Assembly: GCA_900544975.1 (NCBI GenBank)
Contig: UQXI01000016.1
Coordinates: forward strand, 1 to 55,217
From: an uncultured Eubacteriales bacterium
Lineage (GTDB): Bacteria; Bacillota; Clostridia; Oscillospirales; Oscillospiraceae
DNA length: 55,217 nt
Direction: 5' to 3'
In this document: positions 30,340 through 39,348 of the stretch, piece by piece
How the letters are laid out: the number at the start of each line of letters is the position of its first letter
Numbering within the stretch: the first letter of the stretch is position 1
Program-made: the position numbers and the translations under genes
Notes under the pieces: generated by a model
What the model saw: the letters and a program-made list of their open reading frames with translations, nothing else
Database searches by the model: none
What the model was told of the DNA's origin: nothing

Positions 30340-32133
30340 ATGTCCGAAGAAAACCTGTACACCTTTGAAAATCCCGAGTATCGCAAGACCTATTGGCACA
30401 CCTGCTCTCACGTCATGGCCCAGGCCGTGAAGCGCCTGTGGCCGGAGGTGAAGCTGGCCATCGGCCCCTCCATTGCCGAGGGCTGGTACTACGATTTTGA
30501 CAGCCCCTTCTCCTTCACCCAGGAGCATCTGGACAAGATTGAGGCGGAGATGAAGAAAATCTGCAAAGAGCGGCTGCATCTGGAGCGCAGTGAGAAGCCC
30601 CGCCCCGAGGCCATCGCCTATATGGAGGAGAAAAACGAGCCCTACAAGGTGGAGCTCATCCAGGATTTGCCCCAGGACGCCGTCATTTCCTTCTACACCC
30701 AGGGGGAATTCACGGACCTGTGCGCCGGTCCCCATCTGGACTCCACCGGCCGGATTAAAGGCAACGCATTGAAGCTCACCCAGTGCTGCGGCGCTTACTG
30801 GCGGGGCGATTCCAACCGGAAGATGCTCCAGCGGATTTACGGCATTGCCTTCCCCAAGAAGGAGGAGCTGGACGAGTTCCTCCGCCAGCAAGAGGAGGCC
30901 CGGAAGCGGGACCATAACAAGCTGGGCCGGGAGCTGGAGTTCTTCACCACGGTGGACGTCATCGGCCAGGGCCTGCCCATTTTGCTGCCCAAGGGCGCCA
31001 AGGTGATCCAAACCCTGCAGCGCTGGGTGGAGGATGAGGAGGAGAAGCGGGGATACCTCCTGACCAAGACCCCTTACATGGCCAAGCGGGAGCTGTACCG
31101 GATTTCCGGCCACTGGGACCACTATTTGGATGGCATGTTTGTTCTAGGCGACCCGGATGACGAGACCAAGGACTGCTTTGCACTGCGGCCCATGACCTGT
31201 CCATTCCAGTATCAGGTGTTCCTGAACCGTGCCCGGTCTTACCGGGATCTGCCCATGCGGCTGGGTGAGACCTCCACCCTGTTCCGCAACGAGGACTCCG
31301 GCGAGATGCACGGCCTCATTCGGGTCCGCCAGTTCACCATTTCCGAGGGCCACCTGATCCTGCGGCCGGAGCAGCTGGAGGAGGAGTTCAAGGGCTGCCT
31401 GGAGCTGGCCAAATACTGTCTGGAGACGGTGGGGATGCTGGAGGACTGCACCTTCCGCTTCTCCCAGTGGGACCCCAACAACAAGGAGAAATATATCGGT
31501 ACGCCGGAGCAGTGGGAGGAGGCCCAGAGCATCATGGGCAAAATCCTGGATGATCTCCAGGTGAATTACACCGTTGGCATCGACGAGGCCGCCTTCTATG
31601 GGCCCAAGCTGGACATTCAGTACCGGAATGTCTTTGGGAAAGAGGACACCATCGTCACCATCCAGGTGGATCAGCTCCTGGCGGAGCAGTTCGGCATGGA
31701 GTATGTGGACGCAGACGGCAAGAAGAAGCGGCCCTATATCATCCACCGGACCTCCCTGGGTTGCTATGAGCGGACCCTGGCCTACCTCATTGAGAAGTAC
31801 GCCGGAGCGCTGCCCCTGTGGATGATGCCCACCCAGGTGCGGGTTCTGCCCATCACCGACCGGGCCCATGATTACGCCGAGGGCCTGGTGAGCCAGCTGA
31901 AGGCCGCCGGGATCCGGGCAGAGGGCGATTTCCGCTCGGAAAAGCTGGGCTACAAGATTCGGGAGGCCCAGAAGGAGAAGATCCCCTATATGCTGGTCGT
32001 GGGGGACAAGGAGGCCGAAAACGGCACCGTGGCTGTCCGCACCCGCTCCGGCGGGGACGAGGGCGTCATGGAGCTACAGGCATTCCTGACCCAGTGCCGC
32101 CAGGAGATCGACAGCAAATCCAAGCGGGTATGA
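30340..32133 (+). CDS. thrS: Threonyl-tRNA synthetase lacking the TGS domain
   Basis: Class II synthetase charging tRNA-Thr. At 597 residues it is about 45 shorter than usual: it starts directly at the editing-domain region (HTCSHVMAQAVKRLWP) without the N-terminal TGS domain. The second editing motif GEFTDLCAGPHL, catalytic MTCPFQ, SYRDLPMRLGE, HGLIRVRQFTISEGH and the IIHRTSLG motif 3 region are present, then a C-terminal anticodon domain. The ATG has GGAGG upstream. Expression is controlled by the T-box leader. The SEGH form of motif 2 differs from the common QDDAH version. Confidence 0.95.
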   Translation: MSEENLYTFENPEYRKTYWHTCSHVMAQAVKRLWPEVKLAIGPSIAEGWYYDFDSPFSFTQEHLDKIEAEMKKICKERLHLERSEKPRPEAIAYMEEKNEPYKVELIQDLPQDAVISFYTQGEFTDLCAGPHLDSTGRIKGNALKLTQCCGAYWRGDSNRKMLQRIYGIAFPKKEELDEFLRQQEEARKRDHNKLGRELEFFTTVDVIGQGLPILLPKGAKVIQTLQRWVEDEEEKRGYLLTKTPYMAKRELYRISGHWDHYLDGMFVLGDPDDETKDCFALRPMTCPFQYQVFLNRARSYRDLPMRLGETSTLFRNEDSGEMHGLIRVRQFTISEGHLILRPEQLEEEFKGCLELAKYCLETVGMLEDCTFRFSQWDPNNKEKYIGTPEQWEEAQSIMGKILDDLQVNYTVGIDEAAFYGPKLDIQYRNVFGKEDTIVTIQVDQLLAEQFGMEYVDADGKKKRPYIIHRTSLGCYERTLAYLIEKYAGALPLWMMPTQVRVLPITDRAHDYAEGLVSQLKAAGIRAEGDFRSEKLGYKIREAQKEKIPYMLVVGDKEAENGTVAVRTRSGGDEGVMELQAFLTQCRQEIDSKSKRV

Positions 32134-32167
32134 GTCCCGACATGTTATAAAATCAGGAGGCAGTGCC

Positions 32168-32704
32168 ATGGAACGGTATCTGTTTGTCATCGACTACCAA
32201 AATGACTTTGTGGACGGTGCTTTGGGATTTCCCGGGGCAGAACGGCTGGACGAGGGGATTGCGGAAAAAATTCGGAGCTATGAGCCTGGCCACGTGATTT
32301 TTACCCGGGATACCCACGAGGAGAATTATCTGGAGACCCGGGAGGGCAAGCTGCTGCCGGTGCAGCACTGCCTGCGGGGGAGCTCCGGCTGGGCCCTGTA
32401 TGGAAAGACCGCCCAGGCATTGGCAGACTGTGGGGCCAGGGGCATTGACAAGTCGGCCTTTGGCATCGACTGCGGGGATCCGGCGGTTCTGGCGGTGTTG
32501 CCGGAGCGGGCGGACCGGATTGAGCTGGTGGGCCTGGTGTCCAACATCTGCGTGGTGAGCAACGCCGTGGTGCTCCAGAGCCGGTATCCCGAGGCCCGGA
32601 TTGTGGTGGATGCGGCGCTGACTGCCAGCTTTGATCCCAAGCTCCATGAAGCGGTTCTGAATGTGCTGGAGGGCCTCCAGGTGGAGGTGCTGAACCGGGT
32701 ATGA
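32168..32704 (+). CDS. Isochorismatase-fold cysteine hydrolase (nicotinamidase-like)
   Basis: A 178-residue hydrolase. It starts MERYLFVIDYQNDFVDGALGF, supplying the catalytic aspartate; a lysine in IDKSAFG and the nucleophile cysteine in VGLVSNICVVSNA complete the D-K-C triad. This subgroup includes nicotinamidases and other amide hydrolases; TRDTHEENYLETREGKLLPVQHC is nicotinamidase-like. It follows thrS by 34 bases and overlaps the next gene by 4 bases. Confidence 0.9.
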   Translation: MERYLFVIDYQNDFVDGALGFPGAERLDEGIAEKIRSYEPGHVIFTRDTHEENYLETREGKLLPVQHCLRGSSGWALYGKTAQALADCGARGIDKSAFGIDCGDPAVLAVLPERADRIELVGLVSNICVVSNAVVLQSRYPEARIVVDAALTASFDPKLHEAVLNVLEGLQVEVLNRV

Positions 32705-33285
32705 AGCGGCTGCTGTATGTAGATTGCTGCATCCGGGGGCAAGCCTCCAGAACTAGGCGTCTGGCAGAGGCGTTTCTGGACGCTCTGCCCCAGGATTGGG
32801 TGGTAGAGCCTCTGGAGTTGGCAGCGGAGGGGTTGCAGTACTTTTCCGGCCCCTTCTTCCAGCAGCGGCAGGATCTGCTGGATGCCGGAAACCGGACCCA
32901 TCCCCGGTTCCGGTACGCCTGGCAATTTGCCCAGGCCGACGCCATCGTTCTGGCAGCGCCGCTGTGGGATCTGAGCTTTCCGGCACTTCTGAAAGTCTAT
33001 ATTGAAAATGTGAGTGTCGAGGGGATTACCTTCGGCTGCGGCGCTGCTGGCTGCTATGGCATCTGCCGGGCCCAGCGTATGGCCTTCCTCACCACCCGGG
33101 GCAGTGTCTATGAGGGCTCCCATTTGGAGATGGGAAGCCGCTACTTGCAGGCCATGGCGGAGTTTTTCGGCATCGGCCGGTACGACTGCGTGGCAGCCGA
33201 TGGTCTGGATGCCGCCGGACACGACCCGGAGGCCATTCTCCGCACAGCCTGCAAGCAGGCAGCGGAGTTGGCCAGGAAGTTTTAA
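32701..33285 (+). CDS. Flavodoxin-fold NAD(P)H oxidoreductase (azoreductase-like)
   Basis: A 194-residue FMN-type reductase similar to NAD(P)H dehydrogenase (quinone)/azoreductase proteins. It starts MKRLLYVDCCIRGQASRTRRLAEAFL, where the phosphate-binding loop of the FMN site lies, and contains DAIVLAAPLWDLSFPALLKVYIENVSVEG. Translationally coupled to the isochorismatase-fold gene. Electron acceptor unknown. Confidence 0.88.
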   Translation: MKRLLYVDCCIRGQASRTRRLAEAFLDALPQDWVVEPLELAAEGLQYFSGPFFQQRQDLLDAGNRTHPRFRYAWQFAQADAIVLAAPLWDLSFPALLKVYIENVSVEGITFGCGAAGCYGICRAQRMAFLTTRGSVYEGSHLEMGSRYLQAMAEFFGIGRYDCVAADGLDAAGHDPEAILRTACKQAAELARKF

Positions 33286-33287
33286 CG

Positions 33288-33476
33288 TCATATAAACATA
33301 CCACCCATAAGGAACAGCGGGCCATGCTGATGAGCACCGAGGGGCGGTTCACTCCATTTGAGCTGCATTACGCAGAAACCTGTATCATTCCAGAAGCGGC
33401 AGGGGCATATCGGATTTGTGCTCCGGATGGGGAGTGGATCCGAACCATCATCGCCTGCGTACGCAGGGAATCGTGA
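33288..33476 (+). pseudogene. C-terminal remnant of a lost gene before the GH38 gene
   Basis: An open frame without a plausible start or ribosome site reads KEQRAMLMSTEGRF, then TPFELHYAETCIIPEAAGAY and ends in ACVRRES-stop. It has the look of the C-terminal beta-rich end of a sugar-related enzyme (possibly a mannose-6-phosphate-isomerase-like or glycosidase protein; identity unsure). It abuts the flavodoxin-fold gene and stops 13 bases before the GH38 start, an operon-like spacing, so a deletion probably removed its 5' part. Confidence 0.55.
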
Positions 33477-33489
33477 AAGGAGAATTTCC

Positions 33490-35892
33490 ATGAAACATTC
33501 CATTCAAACGGTTTATGTGGTCCATCACTCCCACACCGACATCGGCTATACAGATCTGCAGGAGCGGGTCATAGATACCCAGGTGGACTATCTGAGGACG
33601 GTACTTTCTCTGATGGAGCAACCGGAATATGGGGGGTTCCGCTGGAACTGTGAAACCCTGTTCTGCGTGGAGGAGTTTTGGAAGTCTGCAACGGAGGAAG
33701 AAAAGGCGGCATTTCTCCGCTTGGTGGCGGGGGGAAAGATTGGTCTCTCTGCAAATTACCTGAACTTTAACGATCTGGTGGATTGCTCGGTATACCGGGA
33801 GCGGCTGAGCCGCTGGCAGCAGAATTTGAGCCAGGCGGGTGCGGCAATGCGGACGGCCATGATGGCGGACATCAACGGCATTTCTATGGGCTATCGGGAC
33901 GCTATGCTGGCCGAAGGGGTGGAGTTCCTCTTTGCGAACGTGCACTGCCACCACGGGATGTATCCCCTGTATCAGAATCAGAATGCATTTTGGTGGGAGA
34001 ATGCCGCCGGGCAGCGGCTGCTGGTTTGGAATGGCGAGCACTATAATCTGGGCAATGTGCTGGGAGTGAAGCCGAACCGTACAGTCAATTTTATGACGCA
34101 GAATCATCTGGGCAGGCAGACAGAAGCGGAAGACTCCGTGGCGGCGTTCCATAGAAATCTGGACCAATATCTGAGCCTGTGTGAGGAATATGGCTATGCG
34201 TATGATTTTATCGTCACCGCTGTCTCGGGCGTGTTCAGCGATAACGCACCCCCGGAACCGGAAATTTTGCGCACCATAGAGGCGTATAACCAGCGCTATG
34301 GCCAGGAGGTACAGGTGCAGATGGTTTCGCTACAAGAGCTGTACGCAGCCATCCGCCCCAAGCTGGAGGATGCTCCGGTGTACCAGGGGGACTGGAACGA
34401 CTGGTGGGCCAATGGGGTTGGCAGTACGCCTTACGCCGTGAAGCATTACAAGGATGCCCGTCACCGCTATCAGCTCTGTAAGCGGCTGGATGGAGCAGTT
34501 GAGCAAAAGTATCCGGAGCTCTATGCCACAGCCCAGGACCATCTGATGCTCTATGCGGAGCACACCTGGGGGCATTCTTCTACCATTACCAATCCCTATG
34601 ATACCATGGTGCTGAATCTGGATATGCGCAAGAACAGCTATGCCTCCAAGGCACATGAGGCGGCTTCCCGGATGTTGAACCGGATTGCAGCAGAAAAGGG
34701 CGATATCCTGCGCTATTACAGCACCTGTGGTAAAATCCAAGTGTGCCATGTAAGTGACCAGGGAGGACAGTACCTGGTAGAATTTTACATCGAAAGTCCC
34801 ACCCTGGCCAGGGCGGAAATTCTGGATATGGATGGGACCCCACGGATTTGTCAGGTTTCACCTCACCCACGGGGGAGAAAAATCAGCTTTGTGGATACAT
34901 TTGCGCCTCATGAAGAGAAGTACTATACGTATCGGGAGCTGCCGGAAGAAAACCAGACATTGAACAGCCGGAAGTGCTATGTGGGTGCGGAGCGGGTCCG
35001 GGACATTGTAAACGACTATGACCCCGTGACGTATCGACTGCCCTATGAATTTGAGAATGCCTGGTTCCATCTGCAATACTGCCCCCATGTGGGTGTGACG
35101 GCGCTGGTGGATAAGCGCACCGGCCAAAATTTACTGGGGTTGGGAGAAGCGCCTTTCTTCACACCCCTGTATGAGGTGACGCCGATTACCATAGAGAACC
35201 CGGAATTTCCATGCCGGGAGGAGCAGGAACGGCGGATCCTTGGCAGAAATATTCGGGGGAAGCATGCCAGGCTGTATGTTGGAGAACTGGAGGAAGTCTC
35301 CTGCGTGGAGCGGGGGAGTGTGTTTACTCAGTTGCGGATGCGCTTCCGTTTGCCAGGTACCGTCCGGGCAGACGTATTTGTAAAGCTGTACGAGGCGATG
35401 CCGCGGATTGACTTTCATCTGCAATTGGGGAAGACGCTTTCTTCGGACATTGAGAGCGTGTTCCTGCCCCTGAGTTTGCAGCTGCCGGATAGCAGCTTGT
35501 ATCTTCGCAAGGGCAGTGAGGCATTTCGTCCAGGCATAGACCAGATCCCGGGGACCTGCATGGAGTATTATATGTCTGACGATGGCCTGGCTTATCTGTC
35601 GCCCCAGGGAAGCGCTTTGATTGCGACGAGAGATACGCCGCTTCTCTATATGGGGGAAATGAAGCACCATCCCATTCAACTTTGCGATGGGAAAGAAATC
35701 CACAACCACCGGCCGGTGTATTCCTGGATTATGAATAACACCTGGGAGACCAACTTTAAACTGGATCTTTCCGGATTCGGTGAATACGGTTACAGTCTGT
35801 GGCTCAGCGATGAGACGGAACCGGAACAGGCCATGGACGAATTGAGGGAGCGGTGCTTTGACCCCCATGTGTTGGTGGTGGAACAGTTCTAG
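33490..35892 (+). CDS. Glycoside hydrolase family 38-like (alpha-mannosidase-type) protein
   Basis: An 800-residue, apparently cytoplasmic enzyme (no signal peptide). The N-terminus VYVVHHSHTDIGYTDLQE carries the metal-binding HxD of GH38, and MMADINGISMGYRDAML likely holds the catalytic aspartate; the second half is a beta-sandwich region. A longer frame upstream belongs to noise: the ATG at 33490 has AAAGGAG 7 bases upstream. Some related sequences are known as DUF5054-type proteins. Linkage specificity cannot be stated; an alpha-mannoside is the default. Confidence 0.85.
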   Translation: MKHSIQTVYVVHHSHTDIGYTDLQERVIDTQVDYLRTVLSLMEQPEYGGFRWNCETLFCVEEFWKSATEEEKAAFLRLVAGGKIGLSANYLNFNDLVDCSVYRERLSRWQQNLSQAGAAMRTAMMADINGISMGYRDAMLAEGVEFLFANVHCHHGMYPLYQNQNAFWWENAAGQRLLVWNGEHYNLGNVLGVKPNRTVNFMTQNHLGRQTEAEDSVAAFHRNLDQYLSLCEEYGYAYDFIVTAVSGVFSDNAPPEPEILRTIEAYNQRYGQEVQVQMVSLQELYAAIRPKLEDAPVYQGDWNDWWANGVGSTPYAVKHYKDARHRYQLCKRLDGAVEQKYPELYATAQDHLMLYAEHTWGHSSTITNPYDTMVLNLDMRKNSYASKAHEAASRMLNRIAAEKGDILRYYSTCGKIQVCHVSDQGGQYLVEFYIESPTLARAEILDMDGTPRICQVSPHPRGRKISFVDTFAPHEEKYYTYRELPEENQTLNSRKCYVGAERVRDIVNDYDPVTYRLPYEFENAWFHLQYCPHVGVTALVDKRTGQNLLGLGEAPFFTPLYEVTPITIENPEFPCREEQERRILGRNIRGKHARLYVGELEEVSCVERGSVFTQLRMRFRLPGTVRADVFVKLYEAMPRIDFHLQLGKTLSSDIESVFLPLSLQLPDSSLYLRKGSEAFRPGIDQIPGTCMEYYMSDDGLAYLSPQGSALIATRDTPLLYMGEMKHHPIQLCDGKEIHNHRPVYSWIMNNTWETNFKLDLSGFGEYGYSLWLSDETEPEQAMDELRERCFDPHVLVVEQF

Positions 35893-36006
35893 TCCATGGG
35901 AATTTCATCTGTTGCAAATCTTGATTTCCGTATCCGGCAGTGACCGATTCGACTTTTGGGATCCTCCTGTGTGAGTGCCAATTCAGCTTTGGCGAAAATG
36001 GAATAG

Positions 36007-36035
36007 TTGACAGCGGGACAGAAAGCTTCTATTAT
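36007..36035 (+). promoter_or_regulatory. SigmaA promoter upstream of the small lipoprotein
   Basis: A perfect TTGACA (36007-36012) and TATTAT (36030-36035) are 17 bases apart. The next gene starts at 36204, leaving a leader of about 160 bases that carries a short open frame and a hairpin. Confidence 0.72.
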
Positions 36036-36037
36036 AG

Positions 36038-36178
36038 AGAGATGGGAGCACGGTTGTAGAGGACTGTGTCAAGGTGGGAGAAGGTACGTTGAAAGGGATG
36101 GCGCTGTTCTCCAATTGCTGGATTACCTACAGCTATAATGACCTGTCCCGCCTGAGCTAGTGTCGGGCGGGAGGTATC
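36038..36178 (+). other. Leader region with 41-codon open frame and GC-rich hairpin
   Basis: An open frame running to TAG at 36158-36160 would end KGMALFSNCWITYSYNDLS-RLS; no good start site is seen. It overlaps a stem formed by CCCGCC and GGCGGG around 36147-36171, just before the ribosome site of the lipoprotein gene. It could be a gene remnant or a regulatory leader. The rest of 35893-36006 shows nothing recognisable. Confidence 0.35.
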
Positions 36179-36203
36179 CTAAACAATAGGGAGGCTGTGT
36201 GCT

Positions 36204-36632
36204 GTGAAAAAAATAGCAATTTTGTTTGCCTTAGCCTTATTGTGTGGCTGCAGTGGAGCAAATAGCGAGTTCATTCGTTGCTCTGATCAGGACCTCACCT
36301 GTGCCGAGCTGATAACGGAAACTGTGCTTTTTTCCGATTTGGAGCATGCAGCCAAGACAGAAAATACTATCGATTTTGAGAGATCGTTTCAAGGCGTTTC
36401 CGAAGTTCAAGTATCTGGTACTCTGGAGGTGTCTGATTTTGAAATAATAAAAGTCGGAACCCAAGTTGCAGAAGTCAAAAAGCTGGACCCAAGCGGAGAT
36501 TATACATTTATGTATGCCAGTTGGTCCGATTACCCTCAGTGTTCGTATCACTACACGAGGGACGGGTATGAGATTGTGATATTCTATGATAGCGGTTTTT
36601 TAGTGACGGATATACTTTATAACAAAATATAG
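36204..36632 (+). CDS. Small lipoprotein of unknown function
   Basis: A 142-residue protein from a GTG start at 36204, with GGGAGG upstream. The N-terminus MKKIAILFALALLCGCSG is a lipoprotein signal with lipobox LCGC (cysteine at residue 16). The mature part is beta-rich and soluble, with FERSFQGVSEVQVSGTLEV and a C-terminal YEIVIFYDSGFLVTDILY. No family recognised. GC content is lower than the backbone, suggesting accessory origin. Confidence 0.8.
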   Translation: MKKIAILFALALLCGCSGANSEFIRCSDQDLTCAELITETVLFSDLEHAAKTENTIDFERSFQGVSEVQVSGTLEVSDFEIIKVGTQVAEVKKLDPSGDYTFMYASWSDYPQCSYHYTRDGYEIVIFYDSGFLVTDILYNKI

Positions 36633-36994
36633 GTCTCTTTTGGCTGCTGAAGTTGCTGCCCCTCTGCCTTGCCGCTGTGTATTGTCACAAATCTCGAAAT
36701 ATCTGTCAAGTTTCCATGTTGGAAGCCAAAAGCGCCCCGGATCCAAGCGCGCTGATCGCAGAGCAATCCGCCTTATGAGGTAGATTTCCTGATCCGGGGG
36801 AGCACGATATCATTCCGGAAGAAGTGAATGCGGAAGCCAATACCCAGGCGAAAAGCCTGAAACACAAGCAGCAAGTATGCTGACAGCCGAAGACTTTGCA
36901 GGCAGCTATAAGAGCGGAAACATGAATCAAGAACAAATCGGTCAATTCTTAAAAAGGATTGACCGATTTGCTTTCTGAGGCCGGGAGTTACCGG
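36633..36994. other. Gene-poor region with decayed coding fragments
   Basis: I see short open stretches in different plus-strand frames (MLEAKSAPDPSALIAEQS; PGEHDIIPEEVNAEANTQA; LTAEDFAGSYKSGNMNQEQ) with stops between them. They look like remains of one or two degraded genes but are too short to name. The region ends in a terminator hairpin. Confidence 0.4.
36935..36969 (+). terminator. Stem-loop terminator before the AraC genes
   Basis: AAATCGGTCAAT and ATTGACCGATTT pair perfectly around an A-rich loop, followed by TTGCTTTC on the plus strand. It lies 26 bases beyond the end of the convergent AraC operon and may act for both directions. Confidence 0.7.
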
Positions 36995-38086
36995 TTATCG
37001 CACGTTCCGGACTGAAAATAACTCCCGGTATTCTTGGGGCGACATCTGAAATTCCTTCCGAAAGGTTCTGGCAAAGTGGGAGGTGTCCACGCAATGGACC
37101 TCGGCGGCGATTTGGGTGCTGGTTAAAGACGTGTTTTTCAGAAGCCAGGAGGCCCGGCGCATGCGGATTTGGCGGAGGATTTCTGTAAAGGTATGTCCGG
37201 TGCTGGTGCGGATGAGCTGACTCAGATACGGGACGCTGTAGCCGAATTCTTCCGCCAGGGCGTGTAACGTGACGTCCTTTTCGTGCTGATGGATGTAGCG
37301 AAGGATGGCGTTGATGGGGGCGCCGGCCATGGAATCCGGCTGTTCCTGCTGGGGCTGGAAGTTACGCATCAGAATGACGAACAGGGCGTTTAGGAGGGCC
37401 TCCAACAGGATGTGGTTACACTGAGCGCCCATGTGGTATTGACAGTACATTCCGTAAATGTAGTTCTGCACCGCCCGGTTTGAGCCAGTATGGAATACGA
37501 TCATGGGGTAGTTGCTGTGGCCGTACAGTGCGTTTCGAAAAAAGTGAGATAAAACCGTGTTTTCTCGGAGAATTGCGCTGCAAATTCGGTCCAGGAGCTC
37601 TTTGCGCATGATCACCTCTAGTACGATACAGCTGTCGGAGTGGTTGTAAAGCCGGTGGGGGACTCCGTATTCCAGCAAGCAAAAGTCGCCCTGTTGCAGG
37701 GTGTAGGATTGCCCTTTGCAGACGTGGGTGCAGGTTCCGGAAAATACGTAGAAAAATTCAAAGTGATTGTACCGGTACTCCACCGCTGGAAAATACCGGC
37801 TCCGTTTCAGCACGGCCACGGAATGCTTTCCAGACAGACCGCTTTCCGTCATAACATAGGGCTCCTCGGTTTGCTGCCCAAAGTTTTGGGCCATCACGCG
37901 GTGCAGATTCTGTATGCGGCGCTGCCGTTCCGGTTCCTCGCAGACGTCCAGGTCGGCCTCCATGCGGTAATACTCCCGGCAGTCCAGTTCCTCTTGGCTG
38001 AAACGAAAGAGGCGCTGCTGGATGGCGTCGTGAAGGCCGGTTTCGGCGTAATCTACGAACGGCTTGTTTTCTGGCAGGAGCTTCAC
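36995..38086 (-). CDS. AraC-family regulator with cupin sensor domain (second of tandem)
   Basis: A 363-residue transcription factor. A cupin-like sensor domain occupies roughly residues 90-180 (YNHFEFFYVFSGTCTHVCKGQ, then GDFCLLEYGVPHRLYNH). Two helix-turn-helix units follow in the last 100 residues (TLHALAEEFGYSVPYLSQLIR and TSTQIAAEVHCVDTSHFARTF). It starts 4 bases inside the end of the upstream AraC gene. The two proteins share layout and many residues and look like a tandem duplication. Effector and targets unknown. Confidence 0.92.
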   Translation of the reverse strand: MKLLPENKPFVDYAETGLHDAIQQRLFRFSQEELDCREYYRMEADLDVCEEPERQRRIQNLHRVMAQNFGQQTEEPYVMTESGLSGKHSVAVLKRSRYFPAVEYRYNHFEFFYVFSGTCTHVCKGQSYTLQQGDFCLLEYGVPHRLYNHSDSCIVLEVIMRKELLDRICSAILRENTVLSHFFRNALYGHSNYPMIVFHTGSNRAVQNYIYGMYCQYHMGAQCNHILLEALLNALFVILMRNFQPQQEQPDSMAGAPINAILRYIHQHEKDVTLHALAEEFGYSVPYLSQLIRTSTGHTFTEILRQIRMRRASWLLKNTSLTSTQIAAEVHCVDTSHFARTFRKEFQMSPQEYRELFSVRNVR

Positions 38087-39177
38087 GCTTGTTTCCCTCC
38101 TTTTGCAATCTCTTGGGAATTCTGCTCCCGGTACTGTCTGGGGGAGAGCTGGTATTCCTGCCGAAAGCTCTTGTTGAGATGGGAGGCATCGGCACAGTGG
38201 ACTTCGGCTGCAATCTGGGAGATGGGGAGGTCGCTCTCCCGCAGGAGCTTTGCGGCCTGCTCCATGCGGAGCTTTCGCAGAAGGCCGGAGAAGGTACGAC
38301 CGTAGGTGTTTTGCAGGATCCGGTTCACCTGCCGGGGGCTGTAGCCGAATTCCTGGGCAATGGAGGCCAGTGTGACTTCCCGGTCAGGTTCCTGGAGGCT
38401 GCTCCAGATGGCGTCCAGGATCGGCCCAGCTTCGGCGGAGTGGTATTCCTGAGATTTGCACCCTGTGATCAGAATGACCATCAAGGCGTTGAGAAGGGCC
38501 TCCAGCATCACGGAATGGTGGGGGAGGCGGGCCTGGTATTCGCACAGCATGGCGAGCAGATAGTATTGCACCGCCTGGGTGCCACCAGTCTGGAAAATGA
38601 CCAGGGGATGGGATGCCACCCCATAGAGCGCGCCCTTGAAATAACGGGTGAGAATATGCTCCTCCTCCAACAGGGAGGCACAGAGTGTCTCCAGCTTTTC
38701 CCGATGAATGCTCAGCTCAATTAAAATACATGCGTCTGAATGATTCAGGATCTGGTGCGGGACTCCGTATTCCACCAGGCAAAAATCCCCGTGCTCCAAG
38801 TTCTGCGCCTGAATGGGACTGACATACCGGCAATGACCGGCGTGTACATACAGAAGTTCAAAATGATTGTGCCGGTAAGGCACCTGGGGAAAGTAGCGGA
38901 ATCGTTTGCGCACCTGAATGGGGTCCTGCGGGGTCAAATCTGTCCGCAGGGTCCAGATATCAGGTGTTTGCATCTCAAATAGCTTGTCGGTGATGGCATC
39001 GTATTCCCGTAGCCGGTGGGTGCGTTCTGCGTCTGTGCACCGGTCCCGGTGCTGCTCCATCCGAGCGTAGTTCCGAAGCGCCTGCTCCTCCCGGGTCATG
39101 CGGGTTAACTCCTGCGAAGTCACGTCCATAAATTCGTCATCGGAGTAATCAATGGCTGCCTGCCTTGTTTCGTACAT
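38083..39177 (-). CDS. AraC-family regulator with cupin sensor domain (first of tandem)
   Basis: A transcription factor of about 364 residues with the same architecture as its neighbour: cupin segment YRHNHFELLYVHAGHCRYV and GDFCLVEYGVPHQILNHSD, then HTH units VTLASIAQEFGYSPRQVNRIL and ISQIAAEVHCADASHLNKSF. The start is uncertain: the ATG at 39177 is 14 bases after GGGAGG, rather far; a longer frame reaches 39219. It diverges from the subtilase gene and may regulate it. Confidence 0.9.
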   Translation of the reverse strand: MYETRQAAIDYSDDEFMDVTSQELTRMTREEQALRNYARMEQHRDRCTDAERTHRLREYDAITDKLFEMQTPDIWTLRTDLTPQDPIQVRKRFRYFPQVPYRHNHFELLYVHAGHCRYVSPIQAQNLEHGDFCLVEYGVPHQILNHSDACILIELSIHREKLETLCASLLEEEHILTRYFKGALYGVASHPLVIFQTGGTQAVQYYLLAMLCEYQARLPHHSVMLEALLNALMVILITGCKSQEYHSAEAGPILDAIWSSLQEPDREVTLASIAQEFGYSPRQVNRILQNTYGRTFSGLLRKLRMEQAAKLLRESDLPISQIAAEVHCADASHLNKSFRQEYQLSPRQYREQNSQEIAKGGKQA

Positions 39178-39348
39178 GTTCGTAATGTGCACCTCCCAAT
39201 CGAGTTTGCCTGCTCCCATTGTAGCACAAAAAAGCCAGCGGTGGGAGGTGCAGATGAAATTCGTACCCAGAATTGTCGGGTTGCTTCTATCTTGGGGACT
39301 TTTCTTGTGCTAAACTAAGCCCAACCATAAAAAAGGAGGAGACACAAC

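Noticed and set aside
30178..31122. Minus-strand 314-codon frame across the T-box leader and thrS 5' end
   Set aside because: It would run antisense through a T-box and a conserved gene; no ribosome site or family signature.
37640..38305. Plus-strand frame across the junction of the two AraC genes
   Set aside because: Antisense to two well-defined regulators; no start site or recognisable domain.
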